64,000 bases of DNA from the NCBI GenBank assembly GCA_040756995.1, contig JBFLYK010000002.1, forward strand, positions 310,001 to 374,000, read 5' to 3'. Both the position numbers and the translations under genes were made by a program. Below the pieces are notes generated by a model. The model ran no database searches and had not been told where the DNA came from. It worked only from the letters and a program-made list of their open reading frames with translations. Positions 8,709-18,080 of this stretch are shown here, piece after piece; positions within the stretch are counted from its first letter, which is position 1; every line of letters starts with the position of its first letter. The stretch is from BP-133 sp040756995. Its GTDB lineage: Bacteria > Actinomycetota > Acidimicrobiia > IMCC26256 > BP-133.

Positions 8709-10055
8709 ATGACGATGAGCGGATGGGAACGGTGGGCGGCGCGGCTGCTCGTACCGGCCGTCGCCGTCGCGCTGCTCGTTGCGCCACCCGATGCCGGTGC
8801 CGGCGCGGCGCTCGGTGGATTCTCGGCCACGGCGGCGGCGAGCGGCCTGTACGGGCGCTACGGAATTTCCGAGTTCCTCGTGGTCGAGAACTTCGTCGAC
8901 GCCGGCGGGCCCGTGGCTCAGGCGGTCGTCGAGTCCTCCGGCCGATCGGAGAGCTTCGCCTCGTTGCCCTATCCCGGGCCCACGGTCATCGGCTATCCCG
9001 GGCTGGCGGCCATCGCGCTCGGTTCGGCGCCACCGGGCTATCCCCTCTACGCCCACGCCACGCATCCCACCCAACCCGAAAGCGTGGTCGGCGACCGCAA
9101 CGCTCCGTTCGTTCTCGAGGCCCGGTCCGGCCCGCGTGAATCAGCCGGCGACGCCCGGGGCGGCTCGGCGGGCGGTGGCCCGCAGGTCCGGGCCACCGCC
9201 AACGTGGCCGTCAACGACGGCGAGGTGCTGGCCACGGCCACGTCGATCACCGAGGGCTTCGCCGCCGAGACGTTGTCCGTCGCCTCTGTGCGCTCCCGGT
9301 CTGTCACCACCTACCGGGCCGGCGACACCAAACCGTTGACCGACACGGAGTTGATCATCGAAGGAGGCCGGGCCGGAGCGCTTTCGTTCAGCTTCGACCG
9401 CGAAGGCCTGCGGGTGAACAACGACGGCGTTCCGCTCCCGGCCGGACAGGGGCTGGCGGCACTCAATCAGGCGCTGGAACCAGCCGGGCTGTCCCTCCGC
9501 TTCGACGAGGGCCGGCCGCTGGCCGGTGGAGCTGAGGCCGCAGCGCTCGAGATCCTCGCCACCGCCCCGACCCCGGGGGCGGGGCCGGGAACGGTCCGTC
9601 TCCGGTTGGGTGGCGCCATGTCGTCCGTCGCACTGGGCGAGACCGCGCCGCAGCCGGGACTGCCATCGGCGACGATCGGTGGACCGCCCCCGGCGATGTC
9701 CGGTCCGCAGGCTGGTTCGGCGGTCCCGCCGGCCGGGGCGCCGTTCGAAGGAGGATCCGGAGGGCCGATCGGGGGCGGAACCGACGCGGGGGCGGCCATG
9801 CCGAACGGCGCAGCGCTGTCCTCAACTCCGCCGCTCGCCGGTACCTCGCCGGCGAGCAGCGAAGCGCCCGGTCCGGTCGGTCCCGCAACGCTGTCGGGGG
9901 TGACGGACCCGCCGGTACCGGAACTGCTGGCCTCACCCCGGCGATTCCGGACGGCGTCACTGGCGTCGGTCGTGCTGCTCGCCGCCGGGATCCTGGCCGC
10001 CGGCGGCCTCGTCGCCTGGCAGGCCCGAAGGAGGATGCGGCGATGGATCTCGTGA
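8709..10055 (+). CDS. Secreted protein with C-terminal membrane anchor, transporter-associated (unknown function)
   Basis: 448 residues. A signal peptide (about 10-32) is followed by a beta-rich domain of about 280 residues with repeated Ala/Thr/Val strands, then a long Gly/Pro/Ala/Ser linker (about 310-410), one transmembrane helix (ASVVLLAAGILAAGGLVAW) and a basic tail. There is no LPXTG motif. The protein at 34347 has the same length, layout and position next to a Liv cluster, so the two are paralogues. GGGGGAG before ATG 8709 supports the start. The 3' end overlaps the next gene. I do not recognise a known family. The topology suggests an extracytoplasmic domain tethered near the transporter. 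Confidence 0.8.
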   Translation: MTMSGWERWAARLLVPAVAVALLVAPPDAGAGAALGGFSATAAASGLYGRYGISEFLVVENFVDAGGPVAQAVVESSGRSESFASLPYPGPTVIGYPGLAAIALGSAPPGYPLYAHATHPTQPESVVGDRNAPFVLEARSGPRESAGDARGGSAGGGPQVRATANVAVNDGEVLATATSITEGFAAETLSVASVRSRSVTTYRAGDTKPLTDTELIIEGGRAGALSFSFDREGLRVNNDGVPLPAGQGLAALNQALEPAGLSLRFDEGRPLAGGAEAAALEILATAPTPGAGPGTVRLRLGGAMSSVALGETAPQPGLPSATIGGPPPAMSGPQAGSAVPPAGAPFEGGSGGPIGGGTDAGAAMPNGAALSSTPPLAGTSPASSEAPGPVGPATLSGVTDPPVPELLASPRRFRTASLASVVLLAAGILAAGGLVAWQARRRMRRWIS

Positions 10056-10333
10056 CATGGCTGCGAGCCAACTGGGACCGCACGCTGGGTTGGTGCCTCA
10101 TCGGGGTGGGCGCCGCGCTGCTGGTACTCGGGACGGTCCGGGTGGCCGACTCGTTTTACCTGGCTGATCAGCTGTCGTATCTGATGTCGGCCGGGTTGGG
10201 AGGCCTCGGCTGCCTGGCCGTCGGTACCGGGCTCGTGGTGGCGGCGGCGCTCCACGACGAGTGGCGGGCCCTCGACGGGTTGGAGCGCCTGGCTCGGGAG
10301 ACCGCCCCGCTGGTGGAGCGCAACGGTGACTGA
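10043..10333 (+). CDS. Small two-helix membrane protein of the Liv accessory module
   Basis: 96 residues. An amphipathic N-terminus (WLRANWDRTLGW) is followed by two transmembrane helices and a charged cytoplasmic-looking tail (DEWRALDGLERL). It shares WLR-NWDR, the Y-A-QL-YL-SAG-GG core and the DEW--LD-LER tail with the 122-residue protein at 30090 in cluster 3. It overlaps the genes on both sides, so it is part of the cluster 2 operon. Function unknown; conservation with the transporter suggests an assembly or regulatory subunit. Confidence 0.78.
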   Translation: MDLVTWLRANWDRTLGWCLIGVGAALLVLGTVRVADSFYLADQLSYLMSAGLGGLGCLAVGTGLVVAAALHDEWRALDGLERLARETAPLVERNGD

Positions 10334-11177
10334 GGCGACCGTGAGCGCCACCGCGGTGAGCGCCGCATCCCGAACCCAACGCCGCGGCTCCGTGGGCATT
10401 CGCCATGTCCTGCTAGTCGAATGGGACCGGACGCTCGCTTGGCTGCTCGTCGCCGGGGGCGGGGTCACTCTCCTGTGCGGGCAACGGAACCTGGCGGCCA
10501 GTCCCTTCGGCGCCGAACAGGTCGCCTACCTGATCTCCGGTGGCCTCGGAGCGCTGCTGCTGGTCTTCCTCGGGATGACGGCGCTGCTCGCGGCGGATCT
10601 GCGTGATGAGCAGCACAAGCTGGCGCGGCTGGAGTCCGCCGGACGGGGCGAACCCTATCCCGACCCCCGGACCATCGCCCCCCTCGCCATTACTGTCCCG
10701 GCCGGGCGGACCGGGTCGGCGCCGGGTATGGCCACCGGCGTCAGGCGTTGGCAATTCGCCCTGAGCGCGGCGTCGGTCGTGATGGCCGCCGGATTGCTCG
10801 TCGGCGGCTGGGCCCGGGCCGCGACGACCGGCGATCTCAACAAGGCGCTGGCCGGGCTGGTTCTGGCTCTTGTCGGAATGGTGGTGGCCGTGGCCGGCTG
10901 CGTCGGCTACCTGACCGCCGCCCGCCGTCGGGTGGTGCGCCGGCGGCGAGTGGTGGTGGACGGGCTGCAGCGCCGCTGGGCGAGGAGCGACGAATCCGCC
11001 GTCGGCGGCGACGCCGAGACCGACACTTTGGTGTGGACGGTGGCCGGCCTGCGTCGTTTCCACCGCTCGACCTGCCCGGCGCTGGCCTGCACCGCCGGCC
11101 AGCGCGTTGTGGTCAACGGCGTCCGGAGCAGTTTGGAACCCTGCCTCATCTGCCTGGGGGACGACCTCGATGGGTGA
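10326..11177 (+). CDS. Four-helix membrane protein with a C-terminal HxxxC/CxxC domain, Liv accessory module
   Basis: 283 residues in two parts. Residues about 25-105 repeat the fold of the preceding small protein (WDRTLAW, EQVAYLISGGLGALL, DEQHKLARLE). Residues about 135-283 have two more helices and a soluble end with FHRSTC and later EPCLICL, a possible metal- or disulfide-binding H-x3-C / C-x2-C set. The same second part occurs alone at 30455, so here the two cluster 3 proteins look fused. GTG 10326 overlaps the previous stop and the 3' end overlaps the permease start. No named family recognised. Confidence 0.75.
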   Translation: MTEATVSATAVSAASRTQRRGSVGIRHVLLVEWDRTLAWLLVAGGGVTLLCGQRNLAASPFGAEQVAYLISGGLGALLLVFLGMTALLAADLRDEQHKLARLESAGRGEPYPDPRTIAPLAITVPAGRTGSAPGMATGVRRWQFALSAASVVMAAGLLVGGWARAATTGDLNKALAGLVLALVGMVVAVAGCVGYLTAARRRVVRRRRVVVDGLQRRWARSDESAVGGDAETDTLVWTVAGLRRFHRSTCPALACTAGQRVVVNGVRSSLEPCLICLGDDLDG

Positions 11178-13110
11178 ACTCCTGCCGTTCGTCGTCATCG
11201 GGCTCACCGTCGGAGGCGTCTACGCCCTCGCCTCGCTGGGGCTGGTGCTGACCTACCGGACCTCCGGCGTCTTCAACTTCGCCCACGGGGCGATCGGCAT
11301 GTTCTCCACCTACGTGTTCTACCGGGCCCGCCAGGAGATGCCCACCGCGGCGGCGGTGCTGCTGGCGGTGCTCGTCGTCGCTCCGCTGCTGGGGTTGACC
11401 ATCGACCGCCTCCTCCTGCGCCGCTTGGACGGAGCCACGCCGGCGACGTACGTGGTGGCGTCACTCGGGCTGCTCGTGGCGCTGCAGTCGGCGGCGGTGG
11501 CGCTGTTCGGCCCGGACACCCGCCGGGTGGCGGCCATCTTCCCGACCGGCACGTTCCGGGTGGGCGGTGTGAACGTCGGTGTCGACCAGGCGCTGGTGGT
11601 GGCGGTGGCGGTGGCCGCCGGCGTCGGCCTGATCGTCTTCTTCCGCCACACGCGACTGGGTCTGCAGACGCGGGCCGTCGTGGCCGACCGGTCGCTGAGC
11701 GGGCTCACCGGTGTGAACACCGGCGTGGTGACGGCGTTCTCGTGGATGCTCGGCTCAGCCTTCGCCGCCACGTCGGGGATTCTGTTCTCGCCGTTCATCG
11801 GTCTCGACTCGCTCCTGCTGACGCTGCTGGTCGTCCAAGCCTTCGGCGCCGCGGTCGTCGGTCGGCTGCGCAGCTTCCCCGTCACCACGCTGGCCGCCTT
11901 CGGGCTGGGGGTGGCCCAGAGCGTGGCCACCAAGCTGGTCTCGGACGTCGACGTCGCGTCGTTGGCCGGCCTGCCCAGCGCCCTGCCCTTCCTGGTGCTG
12001 GTGGGCGTCCTGCTCCTGTACCGCAAGGACACGCTCCAGGAGATGGTCACGCCGGCGGCGATCGGGGAGCGGTGGGGTCGGCGCCGGATCGGGCGGCCGC
12101 GCTTCCCGACCGCCGCCGTGGCGGCGTTCATCACCGTGGCCGCCGTACTGCCGCCCTTCCTCAGCGGCTCCCGCCGTCTGACGCTGACCGCCATGGTGGC
12201 GTTCGTGCTGCTCTTCAGCAGTCTCAGCCTGCTGGTCGGCCTGTCCGGACAGGTGTCGTTGGCCCATGCCGTCTTCGTCGTCTTCGGGGCCACGACGCTC
12301 GCTCACCTCCTGACCGCCGGGGTGCCGTACGTCGTCGCGCTGCCCGCCGCCGCCCTGGTGTTGGTGCCGGTCGGAGCGGCGCTGGCCTTCCCGGCCATCC
12401 GTCTCTCCGGCCTCTACCTGGCCCTGGCCACGTTCGGCTTCGGGATCCTGGCCCAGAATCTGCTGTTCCCGACGGCCTTGGCGTTCGGCCAGAGCGGACT
12501 GGTGACGATCGACCGGCCGGGGTTCCTGACCGGAGACCTCGGATTCTTCTACTTCGTGCTGGCCGTCGCCGCCGCCGGCGTCGTCGCGGTGGAGGGGCTC
12601 CGGGTCACTCGTCTGGGTCGGGTGTTGCGGGCACTGGCCGACTCACCCCGGGCGGTGGAGTCACTCGGCATCAGTTCCGTGACCGCCCGGTTGCTGGCGT
12701 TCTGCCTCTCGGCCTTTCTTGCCGCGCTGGCCGGCGGGTTGCTGGGGACGATGGTCCGCTCGGTCAACCCCGAGAGCTTTCATTTCTTCCAGTCGCTCGT
12801 CTGGATCACGGTGCTGGTCGCCGCCGGGCCCCGCACCTTCGGTGGTTGCCTGCTGGCCGCCGCGCTCCTGGTCGGGTTGCCGGCCTTCGTCGAAGCTCGT
12901 TGGTTCGCGCAATGGCAACCGGTGGCCTTCGGGGTCGGCGCCATCCTTTTGGCCCAAGCCGACAACGGCCTGGTCGGGTTCTTCCGCCGTCCCGACTTTT
13001 CGGCGCTGGTGGCGAACAGTCGGAGGCGGCGCGAGTCGACCCGGGCGCTGGAACGCCATCTCGCCGCTCGCGGCTGCGAGCGCGGCCTCCCGTCGGGGGT
13101 ACGGCCGTGA
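11170..13110 (+). CDS. Fused LivH-LivM branched-chain amino acid-type ABC permease
   Basis: 646 residues containing both inner-membrane permease subunits in one chain. The LivH half (about 1-300) has the family motif LTYRTSGVFNFAHGAIGM. The LivM half (about 330-610) has LLVGLSGQVSLAHAVF and LSGLYLALATFGFGI. ATG 11170 starts inside the end of the preceding gene; the longer upstream frame would run through that gene. The stop overlaps the LivF start. Fusion of the two permease subunits is common in actinomycete Liv systems and is repeated at 30934. Confidence 0.93.
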   Translation: MGELLPFVVIGLTVGGVYALASLGLVLTYRTSGVFNFAHGAIGMFSTYVFYRARQEMPTAAAVLLAVLVVAPLLGLTIDRLLLRRLDGATPATYVVASLGLLVALQSAAVALFGPDTRRVAAIFPTGTFRVGGVNVGVDQALVVAVAVAAGVGLIVFFRHTRLGLQTRAVVADRSLSGLTGVNTGVVTAFSWMLGSAFAATSGILFSPFIGLDSLLLTLLVVQAFGAAVVGRLRSFPVTTLAAFGLGVAQSVATKLVSDVDVASLAGLPSALPFLVLVGVLLLYRKDTLQEMVTPAAIGERWGRRRIGRPRFPTAAVAAFITVAAVLPPFLSGSRRLTLTAMVAFVLLFSSLSLLVGLSGQVSLAHAVFVVFGATTLAHLLTAGVPYVVALPAAALVLVPVGAALAFPAIRLSGLYLALATFGFGILAQNLLFPTALAFGQSGLVTIDRPGFLTGDLGFFYFVLAVAAAGVVAVEGLRVTRLGRVLRALADSPRAVESLGISSVTARLLAFCLSAFLAALAGGLLGTMVRSVNPESFHFFQSLVWITVLVAAGPRTFGGCLLAAALLVGLPAFVEARWFAQWQPVAFGVGAILLAQADNGLVGFFRRPDFSALVANSRRRRESTRALERHLAARGCERGLPSGVRP

Positions 13111-13847
13111 CCGCGCTGCGCCTGCGGGGCATCTCGGCCGGTTACGGCCGGACGGCCGTTCTCCGTGGGGTGGACCTCGTCGTCCCGGCCGGCAAGGTGG
13201 TGGCGCTCCTCGGCCCCAACGGCGCCGGCAAGACGACGCTGTTGAAGGTGGCCGGCGGTCTCCTCCGGCCCCGCGCCGGTGAGGTATGGCTCAAAGGGCG
13301 ACGAGTCGAGCAACGGCGGGAGCATCATCGGGCCCGCGACGGCCTGTGCCTCATTCCGGAAGGCCACGGGATTTTCCGTCAGCTGTCGGTGGCCGACAAC
13401 CTGGCCATGTTCTCCGGCGGCCGGGGCGTGGCCCCAGCCATCGAACGGGCGACGGCGACGTTCCCCATCCTGGCCGAGCGGCTCCGCCAGGAAGCAGGGC
13501 GACTCAGCGGCGGCCAGCAACAGATGCTGGCGCTGTGTCGGGCGCTGGTCACGAACGCCGACGTGATCCTCGCCGACGAGCTGTCACTCGGACTGGCTCC
13601 GGTGGTGGTCGACGAGATCTTCGCCGCGGTCGCCGAGTTGCGGGCCGAAGGCCGCTCGCTGCTCCTCGTCGAGCAGTACGTCGAGCGGGCCCTGGCTCTG
13701 GCCGACTACGTCTACATCCTGCAGAAGGGCCGGGTCGCCTTCGTGGGCGAACCGGAGCAGTGCCACACCGAAGGTGTCTTCGACCGGTACGTCGGGGCGG
13801 CGAGCGGTGCAACCACCCGAACCGATCGGTCGCTTCCCGTCCGATGA
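13107..13847 (+). CDS. livF: Liv-type ABC transporter ATPase, LivF-like
   Basis: 246 residues with Walker A GPNGAGKTT, the LivF-type IPEGHGIFRQLSV segment, signature LSGGQQQMLALCRA and Walker B region VILADELSLGLAP (Ala-Asp-Glu instead of the usual Leu-Asp-Glu). The GTG start overlaps the permease stop. This is the only ATPase in cluster 2. A LivG partner is not encoded before the binding protein, so it must either act as a homodimer or borrow a LivG, perhaps from cluster 1 or 3. Confidence 0.92.
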   Translation: MTALRLRGISAGYGRTAVLRGVDLVVPAGKVVALLGPNGAGKTTLLKVAGGLLRPRAGEVWLKGRRVEQRREHHRARDGLCLIPEGHGIFRQLSVADNLAMFSGGRGVAPAIERATATFPILAERLRQEAGRLSGGQQQMLALCRALVTNADVILADELSLGLAPVVVDEIFAAVAELRAEGRSLLLVEQYVERALALADYVYILQKGRVAFVGEPEQCHTEGVFDRYVGAASGATTRTDRSLPVR

Positions 13848-13861
13848 CCAGGAGGTACGTC

Positions 13862-15403
13862 ATGGTCCGTCCGACCAGGTCGTGGTGGGCGGCGCTGCTG
13901 GCGGCGGCGCTGGTGTCCTCCGCCTGTGGGTCTACCCTGAGCGACGAAGAGCTGGCGGCGCAGGCGACCGAGAGCTTCCGGGCTTCGCTGCGCCAGGTCG
14001 ACCCCGGGCCGCGGACCGTGCCGGGCGACGGCGGCGACAGCGGCGGCGCGGCGGCCGACCCCGGTCAGCCGCAGGACGCCGGAGCGGCGGAGACGGTAGG
14101 GGCTGCGCCGCTGACGGGGTCGGCGGGTAGCCCGGGGTCGGCCCCGGCGGCCGGTCGATCCCCGGTCCCCGGCGGCGGTGCCGGCCGCGGGACGGGCACC
14201 GGGCAGGGGAGCGGCGGCGCCGCGGCCGGTGCCGGTCGGGCCGACGCGCCGCGCTCCGCACCGACCAGCGCCACGGCGCCTCCCGCCGCGCCGGCCGGTC
14301 CCCGATCCGAGATCGTCCTCGGCGTGTTCGGAATCCAAAGCGGTGTGATCGGCGGGGTGATGCTGCCCACCGTGCACGGGGCACGGGCGTGGGCGGCCGA
14401 CGTCAACGCCCGCGGCGGCGTGGCCGGCCATCCCGTCCGGCTGATCGTCGCCGACGACGAGGGCGACCCCAATAAGACGGTGGCCATCGTCCGGCGCATG
14501 CTCGACCAGGACAAGGTGGTGGCCTTCTACGCCGAACACGCCCCGACCACGATGCAGGCGGCGTTGCCGATCATCGCCGAGCGGCAGGTGCCGATCATCG
14601 GCGGTTGCGCCTGCTCCAAGTACACCGCCAACCACCCGATCGCCTTCCAGGTCGGGACCGGGTCGGACTGGGGACTGGTGTGGTCGCACATGCTGCAGCT
14701 CCAGGCGTTCGCCCCGGACAAGAAGAAGCTCTCCGTGCTGTCCTGCCGGGAGGTGCAGGTCTGCGAGAACATCCGCGGCAAGTTCAAGGAAGCGGCGGCG
14801 ACACTCGGCCTCAAGGTGGTCCACGAGGCGCAGGTGACGCTGGCCCAACCGGACTACACCGCCGAGGTCCTCGGGGCTCGCAATGCCGGCGCCGAGGCGC
14901 TGGTGGCGGTCGTGGACAATTTCAGCGCCATCCGGATGGCCCGGGCCGCGCACCGCCAGAGCTACTTCCCTGAGCTCGTCGTGCAGTTCTCGGCTCATGA
15001 CGAGCGGGTCCCCAAGGTCGGCGGTGAGGACGTCGAAGGCGCGCTGATAGGCGGCGGCATGCCGTCTTGGGATTCACCCCGGCTGGCTGACTACCGGACG
15101 GCGATGGCCCGCTTCGTCCCCGGCGGAATCAAGGCGACCATCGGCATCAACGCCTGGGTGGCCGGCAAGCTCATCGAGCGCATCGCCGGATCCTTCCCGG
15201 CCACGGTGACCAGCGCGGACATCCTGCGGGGTCTGCGCAGCCTGAACGGCGAGACGTTGGGCGGTCTCATCCCACCGCTCACCTACAAGGAGAATCGGGG
15301 CACCGAAAACGAGTGCATCATCGCCTACCGGATCGAGCAGGGCCGGTTCGTGCCGGCCAACGGCGACAACTGGGTCTGCCCGCCGGTCCCCAAGGCCGGG
15401 TGA
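13862..15403 (+). CDS. Liv-type ABC transporter substrate-binding lipoprotein
   Basis: 513 residues. The signal ends in a lipobox with Cys22 (LVSSAC). A long Gly/Pro/Ala/Asp linker runs to about residue 145, and a Peripla_BP_6-like domain starts at about 150 (IVLGVFGIQSGVIGG). AGGAGG six bases before ATG 13862 favours this start over the in-frame ATG at 13844 that overlaps the LivF stop. The GSTLSDEEL segment after the lipid cysteine matches the pattern in the cluster 1 protein. It probably delivers substrate to the 11170 permease. Confidence 0.92.
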   Translation: MVRPTRSWWAALLAAALVSSACGSTLSDEELAAQATESFRASLRQVDPGPRTVPGDGGDSGGAAADPGQPQDAGAAETVGAAPLTGSAGSPGSAPAAGRSPVPGGGAGRGTGTGQGSGGAAAGAGRADAPRSAPTSATAPPAAPAGPRSEIVLGVFGIQSGVIGGVMLPTVHGARAWAADVNARGGVAGHPVRLIVADDEGDPNKTVAIVRRMLDQDKVVAFYAEHAPTTMQAALPIIAERQVPIIGGCACSKYTANHPIAFQVGTGSDWGLVWSHMLQLQAFAPDKKKLSVLSCREVQVCENIRGKFKEAAATLGLKVVHEAQVTLAQPDYTAEVLGARNAGAEALVAVVDNFSAIRMARAAHRQSYFPELVVQFSAHDERVPKVGGEDVEGALIGGGMPSWDSPRLADYRTAMARFVPGGIKATIGINAWVAGKLIERIAGSFPATVTSADILRGLRSLNGETLGGLIPPLTYKENRGTENECIIAYRIEQGRFVPANGDNWVCPPVPKAG

Positions 15404-15407
15404 GGCG

Positions 15408-17018
15408 ATGCCGTCCCGGTCTGGAACCATGGGTTGGATCGACTTCGACTGCGTCTCGGCGCCGAGTTCGTACTGGAGCACGACCAACATCGCCGAAGCG
15501 ATGCCCGGCGTCCTCACCCCGTTGGGATGGAGCCTGTGGGGCCCCGCCGCCGAATGGTCGATCCGGGCGGCCTTCTCGGCCAGCGGCGCGCTGCCCCGGC
15601 GTGCCGTCCTCGTCCCGGACCGGGCCGAGGACCGCGTGTTCAACACGTTCTACGGTCGGGTGGCGGCCCGTATCGACTTCATCAGCCGGATGGGCGATCT
15701 GCTGCCGGGAACGTCGGGGGAGGCGGTGGCCCGTCAGCTGCTCGGGTTCGTGCCTCCCGACTTCGTCAGCGATCCATCGCGCCGCCGGTGGCCGGTCATC
15801 TTCGCCCGGTTCCCGGCCACGTTCGCCCGGATCCCGTCGACCATCCGCCGCGTGCGGCGTGAGACCGACGACTGGTGGCGCCGGGAGATCGACCGCCATG
15901 GGACCGCCACCGCGGCGGACGCCCGAGCCCAGCTCGGTTATGCCGTCGAGCGTTTCATCCGCAACCTCGCCACCCACACGACGGCCGTCCTCTGCGCCGT
16001 GCAGCCGGTCTACGACCAGCTGTCGCGGTTGGCGGCCCGGGCCGGAGTCGACGTCGGGCCGTTGATGAGCGGGCAGGGATCCCATGAGGAGGCACAGGTC
16101 GTCGAGGACCTCTGGGCCGTGTCGCGGGATCGGCTCGCCCTCGAGGACTACGTCCGGCGCCACGGCTACCACGGTCCGATGGAGGGTGAGGTGTCGGCCG
16201 TGGTGTGGCGGGAGAATCCGCTGCCGCTGCTCCAGCTGCTCGACGGGTACCGGGCCATGGGGGAGGACGCCGATCCCGCCCGAGTGGCGCTCGAGCGCAA
16301 AGCGACGCGGCAGCGGGCGGAACGGGAACTTCTCCGGACGCTGCCGCGGCCCGCCCGGGGCCCGGCCCGACTGCTGCTCGGGCTGGCGCCCCGGTACCTG
16401 CCGCTGCGGGGCGTAGGCAAGGTGGCCTTCCTCCAGAGCATCGACGTGGCCCGGGCGGCCGCCCGGCGACTGGGATCGTTGGTGGCCGACGACGGGCTGA
16501 TCCCGGAGCCGGAGGACGTCTTCTTCTTCACCGCCGAGGAGCTGCTGGCCGGCGTCCCGCCGGACGCCCATGATCTGGTCGACGAGCGCCGGGCCCGATA
16601 CGGCCGCTACCGCGACGTCCGCCTGCCGCCCCACTGGCGCGGTGTCCCCACTCCTCTGGACGAGCCGGCCGCCGCCTCCGAGCGACCGCGGCTCGTGACG
16701 GGGGTGGGCGCTTCCCCGGGGGTCGTCGAAGGCCGGGTCCGCGTAATCTCCGATCCGGCCGAGACGGAGTTCGAGCCGGGGGAGATCCTCGTCGCCCACA
16801 CCACCGATCCCAGCTGGGCGTCGATCATGTTCCTGTCGTCGGCTCTGGTGGTCGACATCGGCGGGTTGCTCAGCCACGCCGCCGTGGTGGCCCGGGAACT
16901 TGGCATTCCCTGTGTCATGAATACACAGGTCGGGACCCGCACGCTGTCGACCGGCGACCTGTGCCGGGTCGACGGCGCCACGGGGACCGTGGAAGTGCTC
17001 TCACCGTCCAATCCCTGA
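15408..17018 (+). CDS. PEP-utilising enzyme mobile-domain protein (stand-alone, no ATP-grasp domain)
   Basis: 536 residues. The C-terminal about 100 residues form a swivelling phosphohistidine domain of the PEP synthase / pyruvate phosphate dikinase type, with GASPGVVEGRVRVI and GGLLSHAAVVARELGIP, which holds the phosphate-carrier histidine. The first about 400 residues resemble the central part of rifampicin-phosphotransferase-like proteins, but no nucleotide-binding ATP-grasp domain is present. Without it, the protein needs a partner or has another role. It follows the cluster 2 binding protein by a few bases and may share its transcript. Confidence 0.8.
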   Translation: MPSRSGTMGWIDFDCVSAPSSYWSTTNIAEAMPGVLTPLGWSLWGPAAEWSIRAAFSASGALPRRAVLVPDRAEDRVFNTFYGRVAARIDFISRMGDLLPGTSGEAVARQLLGFVPPDFVSDPSRRRWPVIFARFPATFARIPSTIRRVRRETDDWWRREIDRHGTATAADARAQLGYAVERFIRNLATHTTAVLCAVQPVYDQLSRLAARAGVDVGPLMSGQGSHEEAQVVEDLWAVSRDRLALEDYVRRHGYHGPMEGEVSAVVWRENPLPLLQLLDGYRAMGEDADPARVALERKATRQRAERELLRTLPRPARGPARLLLGLAPRYLPLRGVGKVAFLQSIDVARAAARRLGSLVADDGLIPEPEDVFFFTAEELLAGVPPDAHDLVDERRARYGRYRDVRLPPHWRGVPTPLDEPAAASERPRLVTGVGASPGVVEGRVRVISDPAETEFEPGEILVAHTTDPSWASIMFLSSALVVDIGGLLSHAAVVARELGIPCVMNTQVGTRTLSTGDLCRVDGATGTVEVLSPSNP

Positions 17019-17033
17019 ATGGGAGGCCGAACC

Positions 17034-18080
17034 GTGAACGACCTGACCGTCGCCGTGGAGAACCGGCCGTCGTGGCTGGGAGACGACCATGAGCTCCCCC
17101 ACCCACCGGCCGATGTTCCGTTGTGGAGCGAGAACTACCTGACCTACACCTACGCACCGGCGCCCGCGGTCGGCGTCTACTTCCACCTCCGTCGCCTGCC
17201 CGACACCAGCGGCCCGCAGCCGGTGTGGGACGCCGTGACCTACATCTCGTTGCCGGACAACCGGTTCCTCGTCTCGAAGACGTTCGCGCCGCTCGAGATG
17301 CAGGAGCCGTCTCCGACCGGCGGCCGAGGCGCGCTCCGCATCGGCGGGTTGGAATGGCGTTGCGAGCAGCCGTTCGCCCGGTGGACGATGCGCCTGCGGG
17401 GAGCCGCCCGGCTCGTCACCGGAGAGGAGCTGTGGGCCGGCCCGCTGCAGGACGGCCAGCACGTGGGGATCGATGTCGAACTCGACGTGGCGAGCGTCAC
17501 GCCACCGTGGGACTACGGCACCGACGAACTGCAATCGGCCTTCGCCAAGCGCCACTATGCCCAGCACCACCACGCCACCGGAACGCTGCGCTACGGCGAT
17601 CAGACGATCGCGATCGCCGGAAGCGGGTTGAGAGATCACTCGTGGGGTCCCCGGGATCTGTCGAAGATCGGCCACACCACCTGGATCCACGGACGCGTCC
17701 CGGAAACCGGCCGCGCTTTTTGCATCACCTACATCCCCGAACGGGCGCCCTATCCGAAGCTGGACGATCCGAAGGTCGCCGACGCCTCCGCCGTGTACCA
17801 CACAGAGACGATCGATCCTCCGGTCGGCGAAACCATCACCGAAGCGCTCGAGGACTGCGAGTTCAAGCTGAAGATGCCGGACGGGCGATGGTCGACCGTC
17901 CGCTGCCAGGTGATCACCACGCTGCCCATGCATTTCGTGGCTCCATCGGAGTTCGTCGTGGGGGCGGCGGCCGGGCGGCCGGGCGAGACGCACGATTACC
18001 TGCCGTCGTTCGCCCGGATCGAATGGGACGGCCGGGTGGGCTACGGCTACAGCGAACGCTGCGTCAGGCGGTCGCCCTGA
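17034..18080 (+). CDS. AttH/CrtC-like lipocalin-type protein (DUF7064-like)
   Basis: 348 residues from GTG 17034, chosen because GGGAGG lies 7 nt upstream; ATG 17019 is in frame but has no ribosome site. The motif GSGLRDHSWGPRDL near residue 205 is typical of the hydroxyneurosporene synthase / AttH-like superfamily used on isoprenoid or steroid-like substrates. No signal peptide. The gene follows the mobile-domain gene by 15 bases and likely shares its operon. The exact reaction is unknown. Confidence 0.75.
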   Translation: MNDLTVAVENRPSWLGDDHELPHPPADVPLWSENYLTYTYAPAPAVGVYFHLRRLPDTSGPQPVWDAVTYISLPDNRFLVSKTFAPLEMQEPSPTGGRGALRIGGLEWRCEQPFARWTMRLRGAARLVTGEELWAGPLQDGQHVGIDVELDVASVTPPWDYGTDELQSAFAKRHYAQHHHATGTLRYGDQTIAIAGSGLRDHSWGPRDLSKIGHTTWIHGRVPETGRAFCITYIPERAPYPKLDDPKVADASAVYHTETIDPPVGETITEALEDCEFKLKMPDGRWSTVRCQVITTLPMHFVAPSEFVVGAAAGRPGETHDYLPSFARIEWDGRVGYGYSERCVRRSP

